The translations under genes and the position numbers were made by a program. Below, piece after piece: positions 27,393 to 36,379 of a stretch of 64,000 nt of DNA (positions are counted from its first letter, which is position 1; each line of letters begins with the position of its first letter). Source of the stretch: Janibacter alkaliphilus (GTDB lineage Bacteria; Actinomycetota; Actinomycetes; Actinomycetales; Dermatophilaceae); assembly GCF_013408565.1 (NCBI RefSeq), contig NZ_JACBZX010000001.1, positions 2,046,001 through 2,110,000 of the forward strand, given 5' to 3'. A model generated the notes under the pieces. The model made no database searches, was not told where the DNA came from, and was given only the letters and a program-made list of their open reading frames with translations.

Positions 27393-28676
27393 TCACGTCG
27401 CCGGCCGCAGCGCGGCGGTCGGCCCGCCCAGGGCCGGGTCCTCGCGCAGCGCGATCGCCGCCAGCGAGAGCAGCAGCCGGTCGCGCGGGTCGTCCAGGGA
27501 GCGCCCGGTGAGCTCCTCGATCCGCTTGACCCGGTAGATCACCGTGTTGCGGTGGCAGACCAGGTCCTCGGCCGCGTGGGTGGCCGAGCCGCCGTGCCGC
27601 ACCGCGGCGACGAGGGTCTCCAGGAGCACGTCGCGGGTCACCCCGGAGACGTGCAGCAGCGGCCGGACCGTCTCCTCGACCAGCAGCGAGGTCAGGCCCG
27701 GGTTGGCCGCGAGCATCGCCTCCGGCAGCCGCTCGACGATGTCGGCGACGGCGTCGCTCCCGCGCGGTATCGAGCCGGCCGCGGCCAGCGCGTTCTGGTG
27801 CGCGGTGAGGAAGCCGGCCAGGCCGTCCCGGCTGATCGCCGTGCCCACCCGGCCGCGCACGGTGCGGGCCATCACCTGGCGCACCCGGGTCGCGTCGTCG
27901 CCGCGCACCGGGGCGATCCCGAGCACGTGGCTGCCGTGCATCCGCCAGTAGGAGATCAGCCCGGCGTCCTGCAGCCGCTCGCGCACGCTGGTGTCGGTGG
28001 GCATCGACTCGTCCGGCAGCCAGGCCAGGCACATCACGTCGGCGTCCTGGGTCAGCCCGAGCAGCCCGGCCGCCTCGGTGGCGAAGTCGGGCTCGGAGCC
28101 GCGGCCGCGCAGCAGCCCGTCGACGACCTCGGCGATCCGGGCCGGGTCGTGCCGCTCGCGGGTCAGCTCCTCGCGGCGGTAGCTCTCCCGCAGCACCTGG
28201 TTCTGCACGTCCAGACCGGCCCAGAGCAGGTGCCCGGCGTGCAGCAGCACCGTCGCCGGGATCTCCCGCTGCTGGCCGACCTCGAGCAGCGCCTCCCACA
28301 GCGCCCGGGTGCCCATGCTGTAGGCGGAGAGCACGACGCTCATCGGCACGCCCTGCTGGGCCCGGCGCCGCCCGGTCTCGCGCCACAGGTCGATCGAGCG
28401 GGTCCCCGAGTCCGGCATGCCGGCCAGCCGCTCGATGCCGCTGCGGATGTGAGCCCGGGTGCTGGCCCGCAGCTCGGCGGCCCGCTCGGGGTGCTCGGCG
28501 TACCAGCGCTCCTCGACGTCCAGCAGCTGGACGGAGATGTCGTCGGCGATCCGGTCGGACCGGGGGAGCAGCGCGGCGTAGGCGTCCGCCAGCTGGTGCT
28601 GCTGCTCGGGCGAGAGCGGCCCGCCGATCCCGGTGGGCAGCGTCGGCTCGCGCGTCGTCGTCGCTCGCTCCGTCAT
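27393..28676 (-). CDS. PucR/CdaR-family transcriptional regulator
   Basis: A 427-residue regulator. The N-terminal 170 residues (HQLADAYAALLPRSDRIADDI, ERWYAEHPERAAELRASTR) resemble an RsbRD-type sensor domain. A middle GGDEF-like/CdaR region follows, and the C-terminal PucR helix-turn-helix reads GGSATHAAEDLVCHRNTVIYRVKRIEELTG (about residues 365-395). Such proteins usually activate transport or catabolic genes in response to a metabolite. It is divergent from a five-gene branched-chain-amino-acid-type ABC transporter, the likeliest target. The start at 28676 has CATGCT 6 nt upstream, matching the leaderless pattern. An in-frame upstream extension to 28784 is unlikely. Confidence 0.88.
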   Translation of the reverse strand: MTERATTTREPTLPTGIGGPLSPEQQHQLADAYAALLPRSDRIADDISVQLLDVEERWYAEHPERAAELRASTRAHIRSGIERLAGMPDSGTRSIDLWRETGRRRAQQGVPMSVVLSAYSMGTRALWEALLEVGQQREIPATVLLHAGHLLWAGLDVQNQVLRESYRREELTRERHDPARIAEVVDGLLRGRGSEPDFATEAAGLLGLTQDADVMCLAWLPDESMPTDTSVRERLQDAGLISYWRMHGSHVLGIAPVRGDDATRVRQVMARTVRGRVGTAISRDGLAGFLTAHQNALAAAGSIPRGSDAVADIVERLPEAMLAANPGLTSLLVEETVRPLLHVSGVTRDVLLETLVAAVRHGGSATHAAEDLVCHRNTVIYRVKRIEELTGRSLDDPRDRLLLSLAAIALREDPALGGPTAALRPAT

Positions 28677-28857
28677 GACCCCAGCATGCCAGCCTCTCCT
28701 GAATCTGAGTTCAATAACAAGTGTCACAGCATACGAGGGTGTTTGTGCGCCGCGCACATGGCGTTCCACCCGACGAGACGTCAATCTCTACTCACCTCCA
28801 CGAGGACGTGGAGGCGCCTCACGACGACGTGAGGTCCCGAGGGAGGAAGGACGCCGC
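28677..28857. promoter_or_regulatory. Divergent control region between PucR-type gene and liv operon
   Basis: 181 bp, with an A+T-richer core at about 28700-28735 (TGAGTTCAATAACAAG, then TCACAGCATACGAGG) and an ACGAGACGT/ACGACGT-rich stretch nearer livG. It must hold both promoters and probably the regulator site. No exact operator could be defined by eye. Confidence 0.45.
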
Positions 28858-29709
28858 GTGCCTGGTTCCACCACGTCGCAGCCCGTGCTCGCGATGAACG
28901 AGGTGGTCGTCCGCTTCGGCGGTGTCGTCGCCCTCGACGGGGTGAGCCTGCAGGTGCACCCGCGCGAGGTGCTCGGCGTGATCGGCCCGAACGGCGCCGG
29001 CAAGACCACCCTCTTCAACGTCGCCTGCGGCTTCGTCCGCCCCACCGAGGGCCGGCTGCTCTTCGACGGCGAGGACGTCACCGGCTGGCAGCCGCACCAC
29101 CTCGTCGACCACGGCGTCGCCCGCTCGCTGCAGGGGCTGGGCCTCTTCGGCCGGCTCAGCGTCCTGGACAACGTCCTCGTCGGTGCCGACCGGCACGCCC
29201 GCACCAGCTTCCTCGGCTCCCTCTTCGCCGCCCCCACCGCCACCAAGGACGAGCGGGCGCTGCGCGACCGGGCGATGGCCGTGCTGCAGCGCCTGGGCAT
29301 CGAGGACCACGCCGGCGACATCGTCGGCAGCCTGCCCTACCCCCTGCGCAAGCGGGTCTCGCTGGCCCGCGCTCTGGTCGCCGAGCCCCGGCTGATGCTG
29401 CTCGACGAGCCCGCCTCGGGCCTGTCCGAGAGCGAGATGAGCGAGCTCGGCGACATCATCGTCGACCTCGCGCAGGACGTCTCGGTGATGCTCGTCGAGC
29501 ACCACATGGACCTGGTGATGCGGGTCTGCCAGCGCCTGACCGTCCTCGACTTCGGCCGGGTGATCGCCACCGGCTCCCCGGACGACGTGCGGGACGACCC
29601 GGCCGTGCTCGAGGCCTACCTCGGCGGTGTCGTCGAGGACGACGCGTCGGACGAGCCCACCCCGGGAACCACCGGAGAGACCACCCGGAAGGGGAGCAGC
29701 CGTGCTTGA
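28858..29709 (+). CDS. livG: Branched-chain amino acid-type ABC transporter ATP-binding protein LivG
   Basis: A 283-residue ATPase of a HAAT-family importer. Walker A is GPNGAGKTTLFNVACGF (about residues 42-58), the signature region reads LPYPLRKRVSLARALV, in the manner of LivG proteins that lack a strict LSGGQ, and Walker B is RLMLLDEPASGLS, followed by the switch His in MLVEHHMDLVM. The tail of about 30 residues is Thr/Glu-rich. The GTG at 28858 has a GGGAGGAAGG ribosome binding site. It is first in livG-livF-livH-livM-livK and overlaps livF by 8 nt. Confidence 0.9.
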   Translation: MPGSTTSQPVLAMNEVVVRFGGVVALDGVSLQVHPREVLGVIGPNGAGKTTLFNVACGFVRPTEGRLLFDGEDVTGWQPHHLVDHGVARSLQGLGLFGRLSVLDNVLVGADRHARTSFLGSLFAAPTATKDERALRDRAMAVLQRLGIEDHAGDIVGSLPYPLRKRVSLARALVAEPRLMLLDEPASGLSESEMSELGDIIVDLAQDVSVMLVEHHMDLVMRVCQRLTVLDFGRVIATGSPDDVRDDPAVLEAYLGGVVEDDASDEPTPGTTGETTRKGSSRA

Positions 29710-30406
29710 GCTCGACGGCGTGACCAGCCGCTACGGCCCGGTGACCGCGCTGCAGGACGTCGACCTGATCGCCGAGCAGGGCCGGATCACCGCCGTGCTC
29801 GGCGCCAACGGGGCCGGCAAGACCACCCTGCTGCGGACCATCTCCGGCCTGCACCGACCCGACTCGGGGCGGATCCGCTTCGACGGGCAGGACATCACCA
29901 AGCGGTCCGCCGACGCGATGACCCGGGGCGGGCTGGCGCACGTGCCCGAGGGACGCGGGGTGATCACCGAGCTGACCGTGGAGGAGAACCTCCGTCTCGG
30001 CGCGCTCGGCCGCTCCACCCACCGGGACGCGGTGCGCATGGACGAGGTCGTCGACCTCTTCCCGATCCTCGGCGACCGTTCCAACGCCCTGGCGCACACC
30101 CTCTCCGGCGGCGAGCGGCAGATGCTCGTCATCGCCCGGTCGCTGCTGGCCACGCCGAAGATGCTGCTGCTCGACGAGCCGAGCCTCGGCCTGGCCCCGC
30201 GGATCGTCGCGCAGATCTTCGCCATCGTGCGCCGGCTGGTGGAGGAGCAGGGGCTGAGCGTGCTGCTCGTCGAGCAGAACGCCCGCAGCGCCCTGTCCAT
30301 CGCCGACGTCGGCATCGTCCTCGGCCTGGGCAAGGTCGTCGCCCAGGACGACGCCCAGGTGCTGGCCGCCGACGAGAACCTCCGGCACGCCTACCTCGGC
30401 TACTGA
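29702..30406 (+). CDS. livF: Branched-chain amino acid-type ABC transporter ATP-binding protein LivF
   Basis: A 234-residue second ATPase of the importer. Walker A GANGAGKTTLLRTISGL (about residues 33-49), LAHVPEGRGVITELTVEENL, the signature LSGGERQMLVIARSL (about 132-146), Walker B MLLLDEPSLGLAP and VLLVEQNARSAL are all typical of LivF. The GTG start overlaps the livG end by 8 nt, indicating coupling. The C-terminal VVAQDDAQVLAADENLRHAYLGY is the usual LivF ending. Confidence 0.92.
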   Translation: MLELDGVTSRYGPVTALQDVDLIAEQGRITAVLGANGAGKTTLLRTISGLHRPDSGRIRFDGQDITKRSADAMTRGGLAHVPEGRGVITELTVEENLRLGALGRSTHRDAVRMDEVVDLFPILGDRSNALAHTLSGGERQMLVIARSLLATPKMLLLDEPSLGLAPRIVAQIFAIVRRLVEEQGLSVLLVEQNARSALSIADVGIVLGLGKVVAQDDAQVLAADENLRHAYLGY

Positions 30407-30430
30407 CCCGGCGACCTACTAGGAGACGAC

Positions 30431-31306
30431 GTGCAGCTCATCAACACCGTCCTCGGCGGGTTGTCGCAGGGGATGATCTTCGCCGCCTTCGCGCTGGCGC
30501 TGGTCCTCATCTGGCAGTCCACCCGGATCGTCAACTTCGCCCAGGCGCCGATGGCGATGGTCACCACCTTCATCGCCCTGACGCTCATCCAGAACGGCTT
30601 CAGCTACTGGGTCGGCTTCGCCGTGGCGCTGCTGTCCGGCTTCGTCCTGGGGGCGCTGACCGAGCGGCTGATCATCCGCTACGTGGACCACGACAACCAC
30701 ATCAACCCGGTGATCCTCACCCTCGGGTTCTTCATCGTGCTGCACGCCGTGGCCGCGATCGTCTTCGGCAGCGACTTCCGCTCCTTCCCGGCGCCCTTCG
30801 GCCTCTCCGGCTTCCAGATCGGCGACACCACTCTGGCGATCACGCCCAACCGGGTCTTCACGATCGTCGTGGTCATCATCGTCATGGCGCTGCTGCGGCT
30901 GCTCTTCCTCAAGACCGACCTCGGGCTGACCATGCGCGCCGCCGCCTTCAACCAGGAGGTCGCCCGCATCCTCGGAGTCCGGGTCAACCGGGTGCTCACC
31001 CTCGGCTGGGCCCTGGCCGCGGTGGTCGGCTCGCTGGCCGGCCTGCTCATCGCCGGCGGCGGCCTGGTGCACCCCTCGTACATGGACGGGGTGGTCGTCT
31101 ACGGCTTCGTCGCCGCGGTGCTCGGCGGGCTGGACAGCCCGACCGGCGCGGTGGTCGGCGGGCTGCTCGTGGGCGTCACTCTCGCCCTGGTCAGCGGCTA
31201 CCTCGGCTCCGGGCTGGTCCCGCTGGCCGCGCTGATCGTGCTCGTCATCGTGCTGCTGGTCCGACCGGGCGGCCTCTTCTCCACCTCGACGGAACGGACG
31301 GTCTGA
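30431..31306 (+). CDS. livH: Branched-chain amino acid-type ABC transporter permease LivH
   Basis: A 291-residue inner-membrane permease with about eight hydrophobic helices. It begins QLINTVLGGLSQGMIFAAFALAL, close to the LivH N-terminus, and has the conserved cytoplasmic loop AAAFNQEVARILGVRVNRV (about residues 175-193) that meets the ATPases. The GTG start follows an AGGAG ribosome binding site at 30420-30424. Its stop overlaps the livM start by one base (TGATG). Confidence 0.92.
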   Translation: MQLINTVLGGLSQGMIFAAFALALVLIWQSTRIVNFAQAPMAMVTTFIALTLIQNGFSYWVGFAVALLSGFVLGALTERLIIRYVDHDNHINPVILTLGFFIVLHAVAAIVFGSDFRSFPAPFGLSGFQIGDTTLAITPNRVFTIVVVIIVMALLRLLFLKTDLGLTMRAAAFNQEVARILGVRVNRVLTLGWALAAVVGSLAGLLIAGGGLVHPSYMDGVVVYGFVAAVLGGLDSPTGAVVGGLLVGVTLALVSGYLGSGLVPLAALIVLVIVLLVRPGGLFSTSTERTV

Positions 31307-32334
31307 TGTCTCGCCTGCTCGGCAACCCGATGCTGCGCCGCGTGCTCGTGGCCCTGGTGCTGCTGGTCGCGTCGGTCTTCGTCATCGACCTGCTCTCCGG
31401 CTACCGGCAGGGCCAGGTCGCCAACATCGCCTACCTGGCCATCGCCGCCGGCGGGCTGAGCGTGCTCACCGGGATCAACGGTCAGCTCTCCCTCGGCCAC
31501 GGCGCCTTCATGGCGATCGGCGCCTACACCACCGCGCTGCTGCTGGAGCGCGGCGAGGTCCCGGTCATCGTGCTGCTGCTCGCCTCGATCGTCGTCGCCA
31601 TGCTCGTCGGCGCCGTCGTCGGCGTCGCCGCCGCCCGGCTGCACGGCCCCTACGTCGCCGGTGCCACGCTGGCGCTCGCCGTGGCGGTGCCCGCGCTGGC
31701 GGTGCACTTCCGCGAGGAGCTCGGCGGCGAGCCCGGTCTGCGGGTCTCCACCCCGGACGTGCCGGTGGCCGTCGACGACGCGCTCTTCTTCCTCACCGGC
31801 ACCGAGACCGAGACCGCCCAGTGGATGGCCACGATCTCGGTGGCCTGCCTCATCGTCACCTTCCTGCTGCTGCGCAACCTCAGCCAGTCCCGGGTGGGAC
31901 GGCGGTGGCGGGCGGTGCGGGACGACCCGGTGGCCGCCCAGCTGGCCGGGATCAACCTCGGCCCGAACCGGGTGGTGTGCTTCATCGTGAGCACCGCCTG
32001 CGCCGGCCTGGCCGGCTCGCTGATGGCCATGGTCACCCGGATCGCGGCGCCCAGCGGCTTCACCCTGACCCTGTCGCTCACCCTGCTCATGGCGGTCGTG
32101 CTCGGCGGCCTGGGCACGCTCACCGGCGCGCTCATCGGTGCCGCGCTGCTGACCGTGCTGCCGGTGTGGGTGACCAACCTCGGCTCCTCGGCCGGCCTGT
32201 CCGACCTGCAGTCCGCCGAGCTGGCCCCGCTCGTCCTCGGTCTGACCACGATGGCGGTGGTGCTGCTCGCACCCGCCGGGCTGGTCGGCTCGCTGGCCCG
32301 CTACCTGCCCCGACCCCGCCGCTCACGCTCGTGA
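31306..32334 (+). CDS. livM: Branched-chain amino acid-type ABC transporter permease LivM
   Basis: A 342-residue permease paired with LivH. IAYLAIAAGGLSVLTGINGQLSLGHGAFMAIGAY is represented here by ITGINGQLSLGHGAFMA-type sequence near residue 55, the best-known LivM motif. The loop RRWRAVRDDPVAAQLAGINL (about 200-220) is the ATPase contact. Nine or so membrane helices are expected. It is coupled to livH; the binding-protein gene follows after 52 nt with its own ribosome binding site. Confidence 0.92.
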   Translation: MSRLLGNPMLRRVLVALVLLVASVFVIDLLSGYRQGQVANIAYLAIAAGGLSVLTGINGQLSLGHGAFMAIGAYTTALLLERGEVPVIVLLLASIVVAMLVGAVVGVAAARLHGPYVAGATLALAVAVPALAVHFREELGGEPGLRVSTPDVPVAVDDALFFLTGTETETAQWMATISVACLIVTFLLLRNLSQSRVGRRWRAVRDDPVAAQLAGINLGPNRVVCFIVSTACAGLAGSLMAMVTRIAAPSGFTLTLSLTLLMAVVLGGLGTLTGALIGAALLTVLPVWVTNLGSSAGLSDLQSAELAPLVLGLTTMAVVLLAPAGLVGSLARYLPRPRRSRS

Positions 32335-32386
32335 CCGGCGCCCCTTCGACCCTGTCCGCCACCACCCATCCCTGGAGGAAGAACCC

Positions 32387-33724
32387 ATGAGACACATCCG
32401 ACTGCGGGCGGCGGTCGCCGCGAGCACCGCAGCTCTCGTGCTGGCCGGTTGCGGTGCCGGCGGCCGCGACGACTCCGAGGGTGGTGGCGGCGAGGGCGAC
32501 ACCACCGGCGTCACCGACTCGACGATCAAGATCGGCACCCACCAGCCGCTCACCGGCGTGGCCGCCCCCGGCTACTCCGAGATCAACACCGGGGTCAAGG
32601 CCTACCTCGACTACGTCAACGAGGCCGGCGGCATCCACGGGCGCGAGATCGAGTACACCGTCAAGGACGACGCCTACAACCCCACCAACACCTCGAAGGT
32701 GGTCGACGAGCTGGTCCTGCAGGACGAGGTCTTCGCCATCGTCGGTGGTCTGGGCACCCCGACGCACAGCGCCGTCGTGGAGTACCTCAACAACGAGGAG
32801 GTGCCCGACCTCTTCGTCTCCTCCGGCGCCCAGCTCTGGGGCAACGACCCCGAGGCCCGCCCGATGACGTTCGGCTGGCAGCCGGACTACGAGATCGAGG
32901 GCAAGATCATGGGGCAGTACATCGCCGAGAACATGCCCGACGCCAAGGTGGGGCTCTTCCTCCAGGGCGACGAGCTCGGCGAGGACGGCGAGGCCGGTCT
33001 GCGCCGGTACATCGACGACCAGATCGTCCAGACGGTCGAGTACGCCTCCGGCAACACCGACATCGGTCCGCAGATGCAGAAGCTGAAGTCCTCCGGCGCC
33101 GACCTCGTCATCGGCTTCAACACCCCCAGCTACACGGCGCTGAGCCAGCTGGCGGCGATGCAGCTGAACTACGAGCCGGACTGGATGTACACCAACGTCG
33201 GCTCCGACCCCGAGCTCGTCGGCAGCCTGCTGGCCGAGTTCTCCGAGGGCTCGGTGGACGACGACGCCAGCGCGCTGGACGACGTCATGACCACCGAGTA
33301 CATCCCCAGCACCAAGGACACCGAGGACCCCTGGGTGCAGCTGTGGGAAAAGGTCTGGGAGGAGCAGGGCGGTGAGGGCGAGCTGACCAACTACCGGATC
33401 TACGGCATGTCCTACGCCTACTCCTTCGTCTCCGCGCTGCAGGCGGCCGGCGAGGACCTGACCCGCGAGCGGATCGTCGAGGTCATCGAGCAGGACGGCG
33501 CGAACTGGGACGGTCCGCAGCTGGCCCCGTACCGCTACAGCGAGGACAACCACCTGGGCATCACCGGGATGCGGGTCTCCGAGCTGCAGAGCGGCAAGGG
33601 CGAGCCGCTGACCGAGGTGCTGGTCACCGACATCGGTGACGGCGACATCACCGAGGAGGACTCCGACGAGTCCGAGGACTCCCCGCCGGAGGACGGCGTC
33701 CCGGACGTCGAGGTGCTCGAGTAA
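32387..33724 (+). CDS. livK: Extracellular substrate-binding lipoprotein of the Liv-type transporter
   Basis: A 445-residue lipoprotein of the Leu/Ile/Val-binding (Peripla_BP_6) family. A lipoprotein signal ends in the lipobox LAGC (Cys about residue 23). The mature part starts TDSTIKIGTHQPLTGVAAPG, followed by NTGVKAYLDYVNEAGGIHGR and VAIVGGLGTPTHSAV-type lobes; the last 40 residues are Asp/Glu/Ser-rich. Substrate could be branched-chain amino acids, but urea, amide or short aromatic-acid binders share the fold. GGAGGAAG precedes the ATG. A strong terminator follows its stop by 20 nt. Confidence 0.9.
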   Translation: MRHIRLRAAVAASTAALVLAGCGAGGRDDSEGGGGEGDTTGVTDSTIKIGTHQPLTGVAAPGYSEINTGVKAYLDYVNEAGGIHGREIEYTVKDDAYNPTNTSKVVDELVLQDEVFAIVGGLGTPTHSAVVEYLNNEEVPDLFVSSGAQLWGNDPEARPMTFGWQPDYEIEGKIMGQYIAENMPDAKVGLFLQGDELGEDGEAGLRRYIDDQIVQTVEYASGNTDIGPQMQKLKSSGADLVIGFNTPSYTALSQLAAMQLNYEPDWMYTNVGSDPELVGSLLAEFSEGSVDDDASALDDVMTTEYIPSTKDTEDPWVQLWEKVWEEQGGEGELTNYRIYGMSYAYSFVSALQAAGEDLTRERIVEVIEQDGANWDGPQLAPYRYSEDNHLGITGMRVSELQSGKGEPLTEVLVTDIGDGDITEEDSDESEDSPPEDGVPDVEVLE

Positions 33725-33744
33725 CCGAGCCCGCGCCACCTCTC

Positions 33745-33793
33745 ACGAAGGGGGTGCCCCTCCCGGTCGCACCGGGAGGGGCACCCCCTTCGT
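33745..33793 (+). terminator. Terminator of the liv operon
   Basis: A perfect 23-bp stem (33745-33767 with 33771-33793) with loop CGC begins 21 nt after livK. The outer stem is ACGAAGGGGG, like the hairpin after ftsY. No U-tract follows. Confidence 0.85.
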
Positions 33794-33893
33794 CGTGCCG
33801 TCTCTTCGGGCCACTGCGTCGTGCCGCTGGGTATCCTCGGGGGCGCCGCGGGGCAGCCGTCCGCGGACCGCAGCAGCGCAGGAGGATGAGCGG

Positions 33894-34310
33894 ATGGCCT
33901 CGATGACAGGTGCTGGGGGCGGGGCCTGGAGCCGGGCCTGGGGCCGGCCCCAGCCGGTGCTGCGTCGGGCCGCCGTGGTGGCCGTCGCCGCGACGCTGCT
34001 CGTCGTCGCGGTGCTCGGCGGGATGGTGGTCGGGCAGGAGGTGACGGAGCCGGTCGACGTGATGGACCTCCGGCCGCTCTTCTACGGGCTGCTGCTGGGG
34101 TGGGTGGTCGGCGCGACCCTGGCCGCGGTCGTCGTCGTGAGAGCCGGCCTGGGGGCGTTCACCGCCGTCGGCCTGCTGCTCTCGGGCCTCGTCGTCGGGT
34201 GGACCGTCCTCGTCAGCGGCGACAGCACCGCCGTGCTCGTGGCCCTGCTCGCGGCTGCGGCGCTGGTGGCGCTCGGGCACGGATTCGCCGGGAGGTCCCC
34301 GGCTGCGTAG
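33894..34310 (+). CDS. Small polytopic membrane protein, unknown function
   Basis: A 138-residue protein with four hydrophobic helices (about residues 27-47, 62-82, 85-105 and 112-130) and short hydrophilic ends. No family recognised. A GGAGG ribosome binding site lies 8 nt before the ATG at 33894, and TATCCT (33832-33837) upstream could be its -10 element. Its TAG stop overlaps the TAGACT that probably serves as the rpsB -10. The position just before rpsB is not informative about its role. Confidence 0.75.
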   Translation: MASMTGAGGGAWSRAWGRPQPVLRRAAVVAVAATLLVVAVLGGMVVGQEVTEPVDVMDLRPLFYGLLLGWVVGATLAAVVVVRAGLGAFTAVGLLLSGLVVGWTVLVSGDSTAVLVALLAAAALVALGHGFAGRSPAA

Positions 34311-34340
34311 ACTGGGGTCACGACCAGTCTCGGCTGGTCG
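34284..34340 (+). promoter_or_regulatory. Probable rpsB-tsf promoter and leader hairpin
   Basis: TTCGCC (34284-34289) and TAGACT (34308-34313) are 18 nt apart, with TAGACT overlapping the stop of the upstream gene. Downstream, CGACCAG (34321-34327) pairs with CTGGTCG (34334-34340) to form a 7-bp hairpin in a leader of about 155 nt. An S2 autoregulatory site is possible but not shown. Confidence 0.5.
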
Positions 34341-34477
34341 AATTCGCGCGTCTTCTCGCCGGGTGACGAGAGATCTCTGAACCCGGGGCGCACCACGGCA
34401 GTCCCGAGCGATCGGGCGGGGTGCGTGCAGGCGCCAGGACACAACTGACAACCCACCACGCACAGGAGGACCACGGC

Positions 34478-35401
34478 ATGGCCGTCGTCACCATGCGCCA
34501 GCTCCTCGAGAGCGGCGTCCACTTCGGGCACCAGACCCGTCGCTGGAACCCCAAGATGAAGCGCTTCATCATGACCGAGCGCAACGGCATCTACATCATC
34601 GACCTGCAGCAGTCGCTGACCTACATCAACGACGCCTACGACTTCGTCAAGCAGACGGTCGCGCACGGCGGGACGATCCTCTTCGTCGGCACGAAGAAGC
34701 AGGCCCAGACCCCGATCGCCGAGCAGGCGCTGCGGGTCGGGATGCCCTACGTCAACCACCGCTGGCTCGGCGGCATGCTGACCAACTTCCAGACGATCTC
34801 CAAGCGGCTGACCCGCCTCAAGGAGCTCGAGGAGATCGACTTCGACACCGTCGCCGGCTCCGGCTACACCAAGAAGGAGCTGCTGCTCCTCCAGCGCGAG
34901 AAGGACAAGCTGGAGAAGACCCTCGGCGGCATCCGGAACATGACCAAGGTGCCCTCGGCGGTGTGGATCGTCGACACCAAGAAGGAGCACCTCGCGGTCG
35001 ACGAGGCCCGCAAGCTCGGCCTGCCGGTCATCGCCATCCTCGACACCAACTGCGACCCGGACGAGGTCGACTACAAGGTGCCGGGCAACGACGACGCGAT
35101 CCGCTCGGTCACCCTGCTGACCCGGGTCGTCGCCGACGCCGTCGCCGAGGGCCTGATCACCCGTGGCGGTGGCGACACCGCCGGCGAGGCCCAGGGCACC
35201 GAGGCCGAGCCGATGGCCGAGTGGGAGCGCGAGCTGCTCGCCGGCGAGCAGGCCGCCGAGACCACCGAGGCTGCCGCGGAGACCACCGAGGCTCCGGCTG
35301 CCGAGGCCGCCGAGGCCCCCGCCGCCCCGGCTGCCGAGACCGCCGAGGCGCCCGCCGCCGAGGCCCCGGCCGAGCAGCCCGCCCAGGCCGAGCAGGCCTG
35401 A
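34478..35401 (+). CDS. rpsB: 30S ribosomal protein uS2 with Ala/Glu/Pro-rich tail
   Basis: A 307-residue ribosomal protein of the 30S neck. [54 protein letters not shown] and [20 protein letters not shown] are diagnostic. The last 75 residues form a low-complexity tail with repeated [21 protein letters not shown] units, a common actinobacterial extension. The ATG at 34478 follows an AGGAGG ribosome binding site. tsf follows 36 nt later. The usual partners pyrH and frr are displaced 5 kb downstream by the NAD block. Confidence 0.97.
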   Translation: MAVVTMRQLLESGVHFGHQTRRWNPKMKRFIMTERNGIYIIDLQQSLTYINDAYDFVKQTVAHGGTILFVGTKKQAQTPIAEQALRVGMPYVNHRWLGGMLTNFQTISKRLTRLKELEEIDFDTVAGSGYTKKELLLLQREKDKLEKTLGGIRNMTKVPSAVWIVDTKKEHLAVDEARKLGLPVIAILDTNCDPDEVDYKVPGNDDAIRSVTLLTRVVADAVAEGLITRGGGDTAGEAQGTEAEPMAEWERELLAGEQAAETTEAAAETTEAPAAEAAEAPAAPAAETAEAPAAEAPAEQPAQAEQA

Positions 35402-35437
35402 GCCCCACCCACGTCACGAAGGAGACGAAGCACATCC

Positions 35438-36265
35438 ATGGCGAACTACACCGCCGCTGACATCAAGGCGCTCCGCGAGGCGACCGGCGCCGGCATGATG
35501 GACGTCAAGAAGGCGCTCGAGGAGGCCGAGGGCGACTCCGCCAAGGCCACCGAGATCCTCCGGGTCAAGGGCCAGAAGGGCGTCACCAAGCGCGAGGGCC
35601 GGACCACCTCCAACGGTCTGGTCGCCGCGAAGGCCGAGGGGGGCGTCGGCACCCTCGTCGAGGTCCTCTGCGAGACCGACTTCGTCGCCAAGGGCGAGAA
35701 GTTCGGCGAGCTCGCCGGCACCGTGCTGGCCGCGGCCGTCGACAGCAAGGCCGGCGACGCCGACACCCTGCTGGCCGCGACCGTCGACGGGCAGAGCATC
35801 CAGGCGATCCTCGACGACGCCAACGCCACCATCGGCGAGAAGATCGAGGTCAAGCGGGTCGCCCGCGTCGAGGCGCCGACCGTCGTCGCCTACCTGCACA
35901 AGACCAGCCCCGACCTGCCCGCGCAGGTCGGCGTGATCGTCGGCGCCGAGGGCGGCGACGAGCAGGTCGCCCGCGACGTGGCCATGCACGTGGCCGCGCT
36001 CGCCCCGAGCGTGCTCACCCGCGACGAGGTCGACGCGGCCACGGTGGAGAACGAGCGCCGCATCGCCGAGGACACCGCCAAGGAGGAGGGCAAGCCCGAG
36101 CAGGCCCTCCCGAAGATCGTCGAGGGCCGGGTCAACGGCTACTACAAGGAGAACGTCCTGCTCGACCAGGCGTTCGCCAAGGAGCCCAAGAAGACCGTGC
36201 AGAAGGTGCTCGACGAGGCCGGGGCCAGCGTCACCGGCTTCGCCCGCTTCCGCGTCGGCTCCTGA
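35438..36265 (+). CDS. tsf: Translation elongation factor Ts
   Basis: A 275-residue nucleotide exchange factor for EF-Tu. The N-terminal UBA-like domain reads YTAADIKALREATGAGMMDVKKAL, followed by the core with VEVLCETDFVAKGEKF and the second core repeat ending NGYYKENVLLDQAF. Length and motifs are typical. It starts 36 nt after rpsB with AAGGAG upstream and is followed by a strong two-way terminator. Confidence 0.97.
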   Translation: MANYTAADIKALREATGAGMMDVKKALEEAEGDSAKATEILRVKGQKGVTKREGRTTSNGLVAAKAEGGVGTLVEVLCETDFVAKGEKFGELAGTVLAAAVDSKAGDADTLLAATVDGQSIQAILDDANATIGEKIEVKRVARVEAPTVVAYLHKTSPDLPAQVGVIVGAEGGDEQVARDVAMHVAALAPSVLTRDEVDAATVENERRIAEDTAKEEGKPEQALPKIVEGRVNGYYKENVLLDQAFAKEPKKTVQKVLDEAGASVTGFARFRVGS

Positions 36266-36282
36266 GCCGCCGCAGCAGCACC

Positions 36283-36329
36283 CACGAACGGGGGCCGGTC
36301 ACCGCGATGGTGACCGGCCCCCGTTCGTG
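36283..36329. terminator. Bidirectional terminator after tsf
   Basis: A perfect 21-bp stem (36283-36303 with 36309-36329) with loop GCGAT, outer arm CACGAACGGGGG, lies between tsf (plus) and the convergent monooxygenase-like gene (minus). No U-tract on either strand. Confidence 0.85.
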
Positions 36330-36379
36330 CGCCTGTGCTCGTGCGTCCGGGTTCGCGGGTCCGGGTTCGTGCGCCTGCG

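Noticed and set aside
33745..33793. Mobile element end
   Set aside because: No transposase, target duplication or second terminal repeat; position 20 nt after livK fits a terminator.
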